Below, one piece after another: positions 18,130 through 26,464 of a stretch of 64,000 nt of DNA; positions within the stretch are counted from its first letter, which is position 1; each line of letters begins with the position of its first letter. The notes beneath the pieces were generated by a model that was not told the DNA's origin, searched no databases, and saw only the letters and a program-made list of their open reading frames with translations. Source of the DNA: Rhizobium sophorae (lineage in GTDB: Bacteria; Pseudomonadota; Alphaproteobacteria; Rhizobiales; Rhizobiaceae); the NCBI RefSeq assembly GCF_013087515.1, contig NZ_JABFCN010000070.1:186001-250000 (forward strand), in the 5' to 3' direction. The position numbers and the translations under genes were made by a program.

Positions 18130-19032
18130 TCAGCCTTCGCTGGGAGCTTCGATTGTTCGCCCGTTTTCGGACGAGCGAGGTCGGGCCGCCGCCGCCTTTC
18201 GGCCTGTGACGGGGCCGAAGAGAACGGTGAATTTTTGCCTGAATTTAGGGGCCTCGCGAGCCTCTCGCACCATTGCTCTCCATTCGGAAAACACGATGCG
18301 CAGCGGATGGTGCGACTGCGAGCCACCACGCAGACCGTAGGTCAGCGGCTTGCCCTCCGGCGCTTCCGCAAAGGTGCCGAACAACCGGTCGAACAGGATC
18401 AGCGTGCCGCCGAAGTTCTTGTCGAGGCATTCGGCATCCGAGGCATGGTGAACCCGATGATGCGTCGGCGTGTTGAGTATCCATTCGAGCGGCCCAAAAC
18501 GGGGTGAGAGTTCGGTATGAAGGAAAAACTGATAGGCGAGATTTGCTGCGAGCGCCGCAACGATGGCGAACGGGTGAAAGCCCAGAAAGGCCAGCGGCAG
18601 GTAGAACAGGAAATGTCCCGAGATATTGGCGGTCCAGCCGAGGCGCAGTGCCGCGGTCAAGTTCATGCGTCTCGGTGAATGGTGAACCGAATGGGTGGCC
18701 CAGAGCCAGCGGATATGATGGGAGGCGCGATGATGCCAGTAGTAGACAAAGTCGACCGCAAAGAAGAGAAGCATTGCCCGGGCGGGCGTTCCTGCACCCA
18801 GATCGAAAATGCGGTGCTCGTAAGCCAACATGAAGGGAAGAGCGACGATCGCCGCTTCCAGTCCGCGGATGAGGGAATGACCAGCAGCAACGCCGAAGGT
18901 CGCGGCCGTTTCTCGCATGTCGTGGAGGTCGTGATGCGCGAGCCTGCCGATCAGATATTCGAGCAGCATGAAAGACGCCGCAACAGTGAGAACACCGAAC
19001 CGTACCGAAGCTACGGAATCTAAAGGCGACAT
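18130..19032 (-). CDS. sterol desaturase / fatty-acid hydroxylase family membrane protein
   Basis: 300 residues with four or more hydrophobic segments and the complete di-iron histidine set of the fatty-acid hydroxylase superfamily: H100-HRASHH (to 106), HSVHH (114-118) and HHRVHH (191-196), plus an upstream HH-DLH near residue 33-37. It should hydroxylate or desaturate a lipid in the inner membrane; substrate unknown. The C-terminus carries a basic, Arg/Lys-rich tail. It lies 50 bases upstream of the Cys-rich protein and exporter genes in the same direction, which suggests that the lipid it modifies may be the exporter's cargo. Confidence 0.87.
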   Translation of the reverse strand: MSPLDSVASVRFGVLTVAASFMLLEYLIGRLAHHDLHDMRETAATFGVAAGHSLIRGLEAAIVALPFMLAYEHRIFDLGAGTPARAMLLFFAVDFVYYWHHRASHHIRWLWATHSVHHSPRRMNLTAALRLGWTANISGHFLFYLPLAFLGFHPFAIVAALAANLAYQFFLHTELSPRFGPLEWILNTPTHHRVHHASDAECLDKNFGGTLILFDRLFGTFAEAPEGKPLTYGLRGGSQSHHPLRIVFSEWRAMVREAREAPKFRQKFTVLFGPVTGRKAAAARPRSSENGRTIEAPSEG

Positions 19033-19137
19033 GGTCGTTCCTCATCAGCTGCGAGATGGATCGAAAATGCAAGCCGGCGACTTCCTGGGGTTTTGGCGCG
19101 CCGCCGGCTCATCAAGGTGCGAATTGGCTGTGGTCGA

Positions 19138-19446
19138 CTACCAGTTGACGCTCCCCTGACGGGTGACGGTGTTGCCGTTTGGGCCTGTCGTTGTCGCCGA
19201 ACTGCTGCAGGAGCCACCCGCTTGATCGCAGGTTGCCGTTCTCGATCGAGAATAGGTCTTTCCATAGGGACCGGTGCGGGTCACATTGCGCGAGCAGGAT
19301 CCGCCCGAACAGCCGCCACTTGCGTGCATTGAGGCTGTTCCATTTGTGCCGCTCACGGAACGGTCGCGGCTCCACGCGTTGGCGTCTGCAGCGATAGTCA
19401 GCGCAAATGTGCCGGCCAGAACAGCGGCCGTGATGTGCTTCATCAT
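19138..19446 (-). CDS. small exported protein with Cys repeats
   Basis: 102 residues, starting MMKHITAAVLAGTFALTIAADANA, a clear signal peptide cut near residue 24. The mature part has two and a half copies of a Gly/Ser/Cys repeat (GGCSGGSCSRNVTRTGPYG, then TATCDQAGGSCSSSATTTGPNG, then NTVTRQGSVNW). The repeat matches the C-terminus of the SH3b protein at 13806-14498. It is the first gene of the minus-strand cluster, directly divergent from the two-component system. Similar Gly-rich exported proteins occur in alphaproteobacteria without assigned function. Confidence 0.72.
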   Translation of the reverse strand: MMKHITAAVLAGTFALTIAADANAWSRDRSVSGTNGTASMHASGGCSGGSCSRNVTRTGPYGKTYSRSRTATCDQAGGSCSSSATTTGPNGNTVTRQGSVNW

Positions 19447-19648
19447 GATCTTGTCCTCTCTGTCAGAGACTTTGCAGGAATGCCGAAAGCTGGGTGCAGT
19501 CGACATAGGGACAAGATTCGACGCCTTCGGTATCACGCCGATAAACAACCTGTGTCGAGATGTTCGGTTTTGTTGCCCGCATGTAGAGAATTGTAGCAAT
19601 GGCCTCCGCATTCTTGATCGCACTCGGTTTTCGGTCCAATTTCCGGCC

Positions 19649-20365
19649 ATGGAAGAAATGGCACGTACTATCCTCGTCGTGGATGATGACCCGGAGATCA
19701 GAAGACTCGTCGCAGCTCTGCTGTCGCGCGAAGGCTTCGACGTGCGAACGGCTGAAAACGGGATAGAGCTGGACGACGTTCTGCGCAGGGTCCGGCCAGA
19801 TCTGATCATCCTCGACCTGATGCTCCCGGGAGAGGACGGGCTTTCGATTTGCCGACGCATGCGGTCCGAAGGCGCTTTCCCCATTCTGATGTTGACGGCA
19901 AAGAACGACGAGATGGATCGGGTCGTAGGGCTGGAGGTCGGCGCCGACGACTATGTTTCGAAACCCTTCGGACCTCGCGAACTCCTTGCACGCGTGCGCG
20001 CCCTTCTCCGCCGCACCCAGTCGCAGCCTTTGCAGGCTGCGAGCCGACGATACAGCTTCGATCGCTTCATCATCGATCTCGATGCCCGTCAGCTGACAGA
20101 TGAGGATGGAGAGCCGGCGACGCTGACCAGTGCCGAGTTCGATCTTCTGACGTGTTTTGTGCTGCGGCCACGCCGCGTCCTCTCTCGCGACCAGATCCTC
20201 GACTGGACACATGGTCGCACCGCCGATCCACTCGACAGGACAGTCGACATACTGGTGTCGCGGCTGCGCAAGAAACTGGAGAGTCTGAGCCCCGGCAACA
20301 CGCTTATCAGTACGGTGCGCAACGGCGGCTACCTGCTGACGGTGCCTGTGCGTCAGGTATCGTGA
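19649..20365 (+). CDS. OmpR-family response regulator
   Basis: 238 residues. Receiver domain with acidic pocket DDD (12-14), phospho-acceptor Asp56 (LIILDLMLPGEDG) and Lys near 105 (SKPFGPRELLARVR). C-terminal winged helix (TSAEFDLLTCFVLRPRRVLSRDQILDW through TVDILVSRLRKKLE). Start at ATG 19649 (MEEMARTI) or 19658 (MARTI). Its TGA overlaps the kinase ATG by one base. The reading frame is open upstream to 19274 but that overlaps the divergent gene. Likely controls the divergent exported-protein / exporter cluster. Confidence 0.92.
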   Translation: MEEMARTILVVDDDPEIRRLVAALLSREGFDVRTAENGIELDDVLRRVRPDLIILDLMLPGEDGLSICRRMRSEGAFPILMLTAKNDEMDRVVGLEVGADDYVSKPFGPRELLARVRALLRRTQSQPLQAASRRYSFDRFIIDLDARQLTDEDGEPATLTSAEFDLLTCFVLRPRRVLSRDQILDWTHGRTADPLDRTVDILVSRLRKKLESLSPGNTLISTVRNGGYLLTVPVRQVS

Positions 20366-21729
20366 TGTTTCGCCTCGGGCTATCGGCGCGGATCCTCGGC
20401 ATCGGCGTGACGTTCCTATTGAGCGCCTGGATTGCGCTTGTCGCGCTTTACTATTGGTCGAATGGCCTCAGCCGTGTTGCCACCTATCCGTCCGCCACCC
20501 AGATTCTGACGATTACGGAAGTGTTGTCTGACGCTGCACCGCAAGCGCGCCAAAAACTCGTGATGGCTGCCAGTTCATCCGTCCTGACCGTTGCGATCGA
20601 TCCAACTGGCGTGGTGTTGTCGCCGGAACCTGCCTTGCGCGAGCATATGGAAGATTTGCCGGAGTTTGCCGCCTACAGCAACGCTCTGGGAGACAGGCTG
20701 ATCTCGATCCGCAGGCTTGACGCCGCCGCATCCGGTGCCAGAAGGCCACGTCTATTAGGAGGGGCGATAGACCCGATCGAGTTTCGAGTGCGGCTGAACG
20801 ATGGCGCCATCGCGCGACTGCAAACAAAGACGCCGTTCATCGTGACGCTATTCGGTCTTCCGGCCGGCTTAGGCGCTGGTTTGGTGGGGACGCTTTTTGC
20901 GCTGGTTGCCTTTATTCTCCTTCACCGGGAAATACTGCCGCTGACCAAGCTTGCAGCCGCGGTTGACAGAATGGATCCCTCTGGAGAACCAGTGCAACTG
21001 ACCAACATCCCTGCCCGGACACCGGAGACCGTCGCGCTCGTGAAGGCGTTCGAGCGGTTGCAGGCACGGCTCCAATCGATAATCGGCAGCCGATTTGCAC
21101 TCATCAGCGGCGTTCAGCACGACGTGCGCTCTTTCGCAACCCGTCTACGTCTGCGGATCGATCACATCTCCGACCTGACCGAGCGGGAGAAGGCTATCCG
21201 CGATATCGCGGACATGATCGATCTGCTCGACAATGCGCTGCTGACTGCCCGGGCAGGTGTTGGCGCACTCGATCAAGAGCTTATGGATCTCGTAGCTCTC
21301 ATCGAGCAGGAGACCGTCGATCTGGGGGCGTCGGGCTGGAACGTGACGCTAAGCTCCCTGCCGCAGGGGCGAGAGATACTCGTCATAGCCGATCGTCTCG
21401 CAATCAGGCGAATCCTCGCGAACCTCGTCGATAACGCCGTGAAGTACGGTCAGATCGCAAATGTCACACTCGAGGAACGCGACAATATGGCGATCATCCT
21501 GGTCGAAGATATGGGTCCCGGTATTGTTGAAGGCGAAATCGATCTTCTTTTGGAACCGTTTGTCCGCTCCGAACCGTCCCGCGCCCGCAAAACTGGTGGG
21601 GCCGGGCTCGGCCTTGCCGTGGTAAGAACTCTTGTGGAAGCCCAGGGCGGAACGATAGCAATTAGCAACCGCGCCAATGGCGGAGCTCGCGTGGAACTGC
21701 GCTTCCCGCTTTTCGGTCTTCCTACATGA
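20365..21729 (+). CDS. membrane sensor histidine kinase
   Basis: 454 residues. Two membrane helices (about 11-31 and 154-180) flank a periplasmic sensor of about 120 residues without a recognised fold. HAMP follows, then an H-box with His252 (SGVQHDVRSFATRLRLR) and an ATPase domain with N box (ANLVDNAVKYG), G1 (VEDMGPGI) and G2 (TGGAGLGLAVV). The H-box departs from the common HDLRTPLTRLRL form: the Pro after the Arg-Thr is missing and replaced by Ser-Phe-Ala. Partner of the response regulator just upstream; coupled by TGATG overlap. Confidence 0.9.
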   Translation: MFRLGLSARILGIGVTFLLSAWIALVALYYWSNGLSRVATYPSATQILTITEVLSDAAPQARQKLVMAASSSVLTVAIDPTGVVLSPEPALREHMEDLPEFAAYSNALGDRLISIRRLDAAASGARRPRLLGGAIDPIEFRVRLNDGAIARLQTKTPFIVTLFGLPAGLGAGLVGTLFALVAFILLHREILPLTKLAAAVDRMDPSGEPVQLTNIPARTPETVALVKAFERLQARLQSIIGSRFALISGVQHDVRSFATRLRLRIDHISDLTEREKAIRDIADMIDLLDNALLTARAGVGALDQELMDLVALIEQETVDLGASGWNVTLSSLPQGREILVIADRLAIRRILANLVDNAVKYGQIANVTLEERDNMAIILVEDMGPGIVEGEIDLLLEPFVRSEPSRARKTGGAGLGLAVVRTLVEAQGGTIAISNRANGGARVELRFPLFGLPT

Positions 21730-21969
21730 TAGTTTTCGTGCGAATTGTCTTCATCGCGCTAGATCAGCTCGAAATTCGTTGAAATAAGACCGTTTACATT
21801 CATCTTTGGATGGACGCTTGGATGTGGAACTAGAGCGAGCAAACGGCTTTGCACCCACAGGGCCTTAACCCTTCCGACCTTATTTCATATCTGGCTCTGA
21901 TCGCAGACCGGTTTTCCATATCTGCAACTGGAATAGCCTTTTTAGTCCCTTCCCAGACAGCGCTGGCAA

Positions 21970-22090
21970 GATAACTGGCGCAGAAAGCAAAAATTGCCGC
22001 AAAGCCGGAATTCTGCGACCGACCTTTGCGCCAGTAGGTATTCCAGAGTCAGATTAGGTGCCGGGAGCTAGCTCCCGGCCTTTTTTCTTT
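21970..22090 (+). ncRNA. candidate terminator-bounded small RNA or structured 3' UTR
   Basis: An inverted repeat (actggcgca 21974-21982 with tgcgccagt 22027-22035) encloses about 44 bases. It is followed 25 bases later by a perfect palindromic stem and a T tract. This is the shape of a bacterial trans-acting small RNA. The nearest upstream plus-strand gene ends 240 bases earlier, so either it is an independent RNA or a long, structured 3' end of the kinase message. I see no clear promoter. Confidence 0.4.
22060..22086 (+). terminator. strong rho-independent terminator, plus direction
   Basis: The perfect palindrome gccgggagctagctcccggc (22060-22079) is followed by c and TTTTTT (22081-22086). 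On the minus strand no U tract follows the stem, so the signal mainly stops plus-strand transcription although it sits 20 bases past the helicase stop. Confidence 0.85.
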
Positions 22091-22105
22091 TCAGTCGTTC
22101 GACGA

Positions 22106-23791
22106 TCAGGCGCGTTCGCGGCGCTGGCCGCCACCGTTGCGGGAGCTGGAGCCACCGCGGCGGTTGCCGCCGTTGCCGTCGCGGCGCGGTTCGCCGGCCT
22201 GGGCCTGCTGCGGGCCGCGGTCCTCGCCGTGCTTGCGGGCCGGGCGGCCGTGGGCATGGCGGCTGTTGCCGCGGTGATGACCGCTCGGCTCGCCATTGGC
22301 ATGGGCGCCGTGATGTGCCGGACGCTGCGGCTTTGCAGAGGCGCGGAAATCGGAGGTCGAGGCCAGATCGTTGTCGGGGCCGAGATCCGGGGTTGCTTCA
22401 CCGCGGCGCTGACCGCGGAAGTCCTCGTTGCGGCTGGTCGAGCGCTCCGGACGTGGACGACGCTCCTCGCCGCCGGCGCGGACTTCGCTGCCTTCACCTT
22501 CGCGGCGCGGGCGGCGTTCCTGACGGCTGCCGCGATGCTCGGAGCGGTTCTGGTCGCCACGGCCTTCGCCACGACCCTGGCCTTCGCGACCCTGGCCGCC
22601 ATTGCGATTGCGGTTGTTGCCATTGCCGTTGGCACGGCGGGGTCCGCCGCTGATATTGGCCGGCGCTTCGCCGCTTGCGACGGTGATGTTGATGCCCATC
22701 AGGCGCTCGATATCACGCAACAGCTTGGCTTCGTCGGGGGCGCAGAAGGCGATGGCGATGCCGTCGCGGCCGGCCCGTGCCGTGCGGCCGATGCGATGGA
22801 CATAGGCGTCGGGCACCTCAGGCAGGTCGTAGTTGTAGACGTGGCTGACGGCCGGGATATCGATGCCGCGGGCGGCAACGTCGGTGGCAATCAGCGTCTT
22901 GATGCTGCCGTCGCGGAAGGCCTTCAGCGCCCGCTCGCGCTGGCCCTGGCTCTTGTTGCCGTGGATCGAAGCGACGGAATAGCCGACATTCTCGAGATGC
23001 TTCATCAACTTCTCCGCACCATGCTTGGTGCGCAGGAAGACGATGGCGCGGCCGTCAGGGTTTTCGGTCAGCGACTTGCGGAGCAGTTCCGTCTTGTCGT
23101 TCTTGCCGCCGACGAAATGGACGTACTGTTCGACCTTGTCGGCAGCTTTGCCGGGGGGCGTGACTTCGACCTTGATGGGATCGACGAGATATTCGCCGGC
23201 GAGATCGGCGATTGCCTTCGGCATGGTGGCCGAGAACAGCATGGTCTGGCGCTTTTTCGGCACCATCTTGGCGATCTTGCGCAGATCGTGGACGAAGCCG
23301 AGGTCGAGCATCTGGTCGGCTTCGTCGAGCACGAGATAACGAACCGCAGTCAGCGTGATCGCGCGGCGATTGACGAGGTCGAGTAGGCGGCCCGGCGTGG
23401 CGACGAGGATGTCGGTGCCCTTTTCGAGCTGAAGCTGCTGCTTGTTGATCGAGACGCCGCCGACGACGACATTGATGCGCAGCGACGATTTGCGGATGAA
23501 CTTCTTCAGGCTCTCGGCGATCTGGTTCACCAGTTCGCGCGTCGGTGCGAGGATCAGCGTCCGCGTCGTGCGGTTGTCGGGGCGCCGTTCGTCGGCGAGC
23601 AGCTTTTCAATCAGCGGCAGGCCGAAAGCGGCGGTCTTGCCGGTGCCGGTCTGGGCAAGGCCGATCAGGTCGCGGCCTTCGAGGAGGAGGGGAATGGCAT
23701 GTTCCTGGATCGGCGTCGGTGTTTCGATGCCGAGCTGGAACAAAGTAGCGACGATCGGCTTGGAGACACCAAGCGATTCAAAATTAGTCAA
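22106..23791 (-). CDS. DEAD-box ATP-dependent RNA helicase
   Basis: 561 residues from TTG 23791 (reads TNFESLGVSKPIVATLFQLG), chosen because GAAAGG lies about 8 bases upstream and this is the family N-terminus; in-frame ATGs exist further upstream. All helicase motifs are intact: Q motif TPTPIQEHAIP, AQTGTGKT, PTRELVNQ, DEAD in LVLDEADQMLDLG, SAT, IVFLRTK, ATDVAARGID, HRIGRTARAG. The last 170 residues are low-complexity Arg/Gly/Asn/His-rich, as in RhlE-type helicases, and would bind RNA loosely. RhlE-like enzymes act in ribosome assembly and RNA decay, often in the cold. Confidence 0.93.
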   Translation of the reverse strand: MTNFESLGVSKPIVATLFQLGIETPTPIQEHAIPLLLEGRDLIGLAQTGTGKTAAFGLPLIEKLLADERRPDNRTTRTLILAPTRELVNQIAESLKKFIRKSSLRINVVVGGVSINKQQLQLEKGTDILVATPGRLLDLVNRRAITLTAVRYLVLDEADQMLDLGFVHDLRKIAKMVPKKRQTMLFSATMPKAIADLAGEYLVDPIKVEVTPPGKAADKVEQYVHFVGGKNDKTELLRKSLTENPDGRAIVFLRTKHGAEKLMKHLENVGYSVASIHGNKSQGQRERALKAFRDGSIKTLIATDVAARGIDIPAVSHVYNYDLPEVPDAYVHRIGRTARAGRDGIAIAFCAPDEAKLLRDIERLMGINITVASGEAPANISGGPRRANGNGNNRNRNGGQGREGQGRGEGRGDQNRSEHRGSRQERRPRREGEGSEVRAGGEERRPRPERSTSRNEDFRGQRRGEATPDLGPDNDLASTSDFRASAKPQRPAHHGAHANGEPSGHHRGNSRHAHGRPARKHGEDRGPQQAQAGEPRRDGNGGNRRGGSSSRNGGGQRRERA

Positions 23792-24086
23792 GGTATAACC
23801 TTTCGGGGCGCCACAATGACTATCGCCGGAACGCACCATGCGATCCGGTTTCATTCTGGCGTCAAGAACCCCGCGTGAAGTGGGAACTTGTGAGTTGGAA
23901 AAAGCTTTCCAGCGCTTCTGGCCGCTCATGGGGAGTGCGGCGCTCTATCGAAATGCGCTTTTGTCCCTTCTTCCTGCGTCTGTATTTTTCAGCAGGGGCA
24001 CGCTCACGCGGCGGCCGGAAGGGTGAAAGCTGACCCGCATTTGGGCTAGTTCGCGTGGAAAGTCAAGTGCAGTGCACAAGAAAGCC
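23792..24086. other. upstream region of the helicase gene
   Basis: 295 bases between the AlkC-like stop and the helicase start, both on the minus strand. It should contain the helicase promoter and a leader. I see no recognisable gene, repeat or strong hairpin. Confidence 0.4.
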
Positions 24087-25202
24087 TCAAGCTGGGTCAG
24101 GTGAGGGCATGACGAGGACGAAGCGTTGCGATGCGGTCTCCACGCCGTTGACGAGGATGGCGATGCGATGTTCGCCGGGATAATAGCGCCGCGTGGTGAT
24201 CGGCCGCATGGCGTGGCGACGCTCAATTGCATGGCTTTGCCCCGGAGCGAGCTTTATCGCCTTGCACTTGAAGACCTTGGGTGAGAGCGAACCGTCGCTC
24301 TTCACATGGTGAACGGCGTAGTCGATCATCAGCGATTGCGTGATCTCGCCGGCATTCGTCACGCGGATTTCGAAATCCAGCCCTGCGCCGAACATCACCT
24401 CTGCATTCTGGAGCCGCAGTTCGCATTTGAGGGAAGCGGCCGCGGCGAAGCCGAAATTGGCGAGCGCCTGCGCGTGGCCGTTCTTCAGAAGTGTGCGCGA
24501 GGCATGTTTCAGCAGCCAGCGGCGTTCGGAGGAAGCGCCGTCGATATGGCCGGCGATGAAGGCGGCCACCAGATCGGGGTGATCCTTGGCGACGTCGTTC
24601 AGGCTGTTGGCCACGGATCGGCGCACATAATCCTCCGGATCATCCATCAGCGCGGTCAGGATGGGTAGGATCGGTGCCGGATCCTTGACGAGTTGCGGCA
24701 GTCGCATCGCCCAGGGCAGGCGCGGCCGTGTCCCCTCGCTTGCCAGCCGGCGCACATGCTGGTCGGGATCGTCGACCCAGCCGGAAATGATGGCCAGCGC
24801 GCGCTGCTGGTCGCGGTGGATAAAGGGGCGGATGCCGTATTCGGCGGTGAAATGCGGCGTCAGCGCCTTCAGGAGATCGAGACCGAGATCGAAATGATCG
24901 GGGCCGCGTGTGGCGATGAACTGATTGACCGGCAGCAGCATCCAGCCGGAGAGCCCCGGCCGGCCGGCGGCAGGCAGGCTCGCCTTCAGAATGGCTGCGG
25001 CCTCCCGGAAATCACCGGGAAGGGTGGCAAACAGCGCGTCACGGATCAGGGCCGAGCGCTCCATCAGCTCCCGCGCGGTGAGGCCGTCGGTTGCCAGCAT
25101 CACGAAGCGGTTTTTATCGAAGGTCGGCGCGTTGCCGGCAATGCGATCGGCCATATCGCCGACCAATGCCTCATGCAGCAGGTTCTTGAGCGGTTCCGGC
25201 AT
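24087..25202 (-). CDS. AlkC-like DNA alkylation repair glycosylase
   Basis: 371 residues. Residues about 1-250 are HEAT-like helical repeats of the AlkC/AlkD superfamily (RRLASEGTRPRLPWAMRLPQLVKDPAPILPILTAL, DDPEDYVRRSVANSLNDVAKDHPDLV). From about 255 an Ig-like beta domain follows (CELRLQNAEVMFGAGLDFEIRVTNAGE). HEAT repeats plus a C-terminal Ig-like domain are the AlkC layout. AlkC removes N3-methyladenine and N3-methylcytosine without base flipping. Single gene; no LexA or Ada box was noticed. Specificity is inferred from the family. Confidence 0.82.
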   Translation of the reverse strand: MPEPLKNLLHEALVGDMADRIAGNAPTFDKNRFVMLATDGLTARELMERSALIRDALFATLPGDFREAAAILKASLPAAGRPGLSGWMLLPVNQFIATRGPDHFDLGLDLLKALTPHFTAEYGIRPFIHRDQQRALAIISGWVDDPDQHVRRLASEGTRPRLPWAMRLPQLVKDPAPILPILTALMDDPEDYVRRSVANSLNDVAKDHPDLVAAFIAGHIDGASSERRWLLKHASRTLLKNGHAQALANFGFAAAASLKCELRLQNAEVMFGAGLDFEIRVTNAGEITQSLMIDYAVHHVKSDGSLSPKVFKCKAIKLAPGQSHAIERRHAMRPITTRRYYPGEHRIAILVNGVETASQRFVLVMPSPDPA

Positions 25203-25274
25203 GCTGGTCCTTCCTCTTTATGCGGCCGCCGCATGCCGCCCGCATGGGGCAGCATGGTCTGCGTGGCGTGAGCT

Positions 25275-26303
25275 TTAGCGTATCGGTGCCGTCGATTTCC
25301 GTGGAATGAGGGTTGGTGCCGAAATCCGAATACGCTCGTCGGCAGGGCTGTTGTCACCAGCAAGAAGATCAAGGGCGTTTGACGCAATTTGCTCGAACGG
25401 CACCCGCAACGTCGTGAGCGGCGTGGGGAGGTGGCTGACAATCGGAATGTCGTTATAGCCTACGATCGAGATGTCCTGCGGCACGGAAAGGCCGAGTTTC
25501 GTCAGTCCCGACAAGGCGCCGATGGCGGTATTGTCGTTGACGGCGAAAATAGCGGTTGGGCGCGGACTGAGATGCATCAGTGTCTCGACGGCTACCGCAC
25601 CGGACTCGATGCCGAATGTCGAGGGAATGATGTATGAGGGATCTGCATTCAATCCAGCCTCTTCCAAGGCGTGGCGGAAACCCTCGACGCGGCCTCGCGA
25701 ACTGGAGGCATAGGATGGGCCGGCAATGACACCAATTCTGCGATGGCCGAGATCGAGGAGATGGCGGGCCGCGAGGTAACCACCGAGCCTGTCATCGCCG
25801 ACCGACGAGAGGCTGTGGCCATCCGTCCGGAGTGCCAGCACATAAGGAATACCGCGTTTTGCCAGCTCGTCCGGAAAGTCATCATCTTCCCGTGCTGTCG
25901 AAAGAATCAGTCCATCGACACCGCGCTTCAGCAGAGACTCGGCCGCAAGCCGGTCTGCTTTTGGCTTGTCGTCGGTCGTTGCGACAATCGCGAAGCGGCC
26001 ACTACGGCTGCAGGCCTTGGCCAGCGCTTCGTAAAGCATGGCCATGACCGTATCCGTCAACCGGGGCACGATCACCCCGATTGTCATTGTATTGCCGCGC
26101 CTAAGGCTCGCTGCAGAAACGTCCCGAACGTATCCCAGCTCTTCGGCAACCTTGCGCACGCGACGCGCGGTCTCGCTGTCGGAGCGGGGAAGCCTTTCGT
26201 CCAGAATGCGGGACACGGTAGACTTGGAGACGCCGGCGGCGGCAGCGACGCCGTGAATAGTGACGCGGGTCTGCCCCGGAACTTCACCCGTCTTTGAATT
26301 CAT
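25275..26303 (-). CDS. LacI-family transcriptional regulator
   Basis: 342 residues. LacI helix-turn-helix at residues about 13-35 (TIHGVAAAAGVSKSTVSRILDE) and hinge helix (VSAASLRRGNTMTIGVIVPRL), then a periplasmic-binding-protein-like effector domain (SVGDDRLGGYLAARHLLDLGHRRIGVI, FAVNDNTAIGAL, VGYNDIPIVSHLPTPLTTLRVP). It is divergent from the DHDPS-like gene. A perfect 12-bp palindrome in the shared gap is the likely operator. The inducer is probably a sugar acid or related metabolite handled by the two divergent genes. Confidence 0.92.
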   Translation of the reverse strand: MNSKTGEVPGQTRVTIHGVAAAAGVSKSTVSRILDERLPRSDSETARRVRKVAEELGYVRDVSAASLRRGNTMTIGVIVPRLTDTVMAMLYEALAKACSRSGRFAIVATTDDKPKADRLAAESLLKRGVDGLILSTAREDDDFPDELAKRGIPYVLALRTDGHSLSSVGDDRLGGYLAARHLLDLGHRRIGVIAGPSYASSSRGRVEGFRHALEEAGLNADPSYIIPSTFGIESGAVAVETLMHLSPRPTAIFAVNDNTAIGALSGLTKLGLSVPQDISIVGYNDIPIVSHLPTPLTTLRVPFEQIASNALDLLAGDNSPADERIRISAPTLIPRKSTAPIR

Positions 26304-26364
26304 TGAGCCTTTTCCATTCGAGTCGGCAATCGACCGCCATTCTCAGCATGCACCAAAAAAGATA

Positions 26365-26405
26365 TTGACTCCAGAGAATTCGAGAACGATAGTGGGAACG
26401 TTCCC
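26365..26405 (+). promoter_or_regulatory. promoter with LacI operator for the lyase/MFS operon
   Basis: TTGACT (26365-26370), 17 bases, GATAGT (26388-26393) form a good sigma-70-like promoter. Immediately after the -10 comes the perfect palindrome gggaacgttccc (26394-26405), of LacI-family operator type with the central CG. Binding there would cover the transcription start and block the promoter. Confidence 0.75.
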
Positions 26406-26464
26406 GTAAACGATCCTATAGACGATCGCGGGTGAACCGTGATCGCACGAAGGAGGAGACCAAT

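Larger units (their letters stand above)
21730..22105. other. 375-base intergenic region with candidate small RNA
   Basis: Gap between the kinase stop and the convergent helicase stop. The left part (21730-21960) shows no gene or repeat I can support. The right part holds an inverted repeat and a strong terminator described separately. Confidence 0.6.

Noticed and set aside
19274..19648. N-terminal extension of the response regulator
   Set aside because: It overlaps the divergent exported-protein gene and precedes a normal receiver-domain start.
22106..22600. Repetitive DNA in the helicase tail as a possible CRISPR or tandem-repeat array
   Set aside because: It encodes the low-complexity protein tail; there are no regular spacers or identical repeats.
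22058..23386. 442-residue plus-strand frame opposite the helicase
   Set aside because: Ala/Val-rich reading of the antisense of an Arg/Gly-rich tail; not a membrane protein despite appearance.
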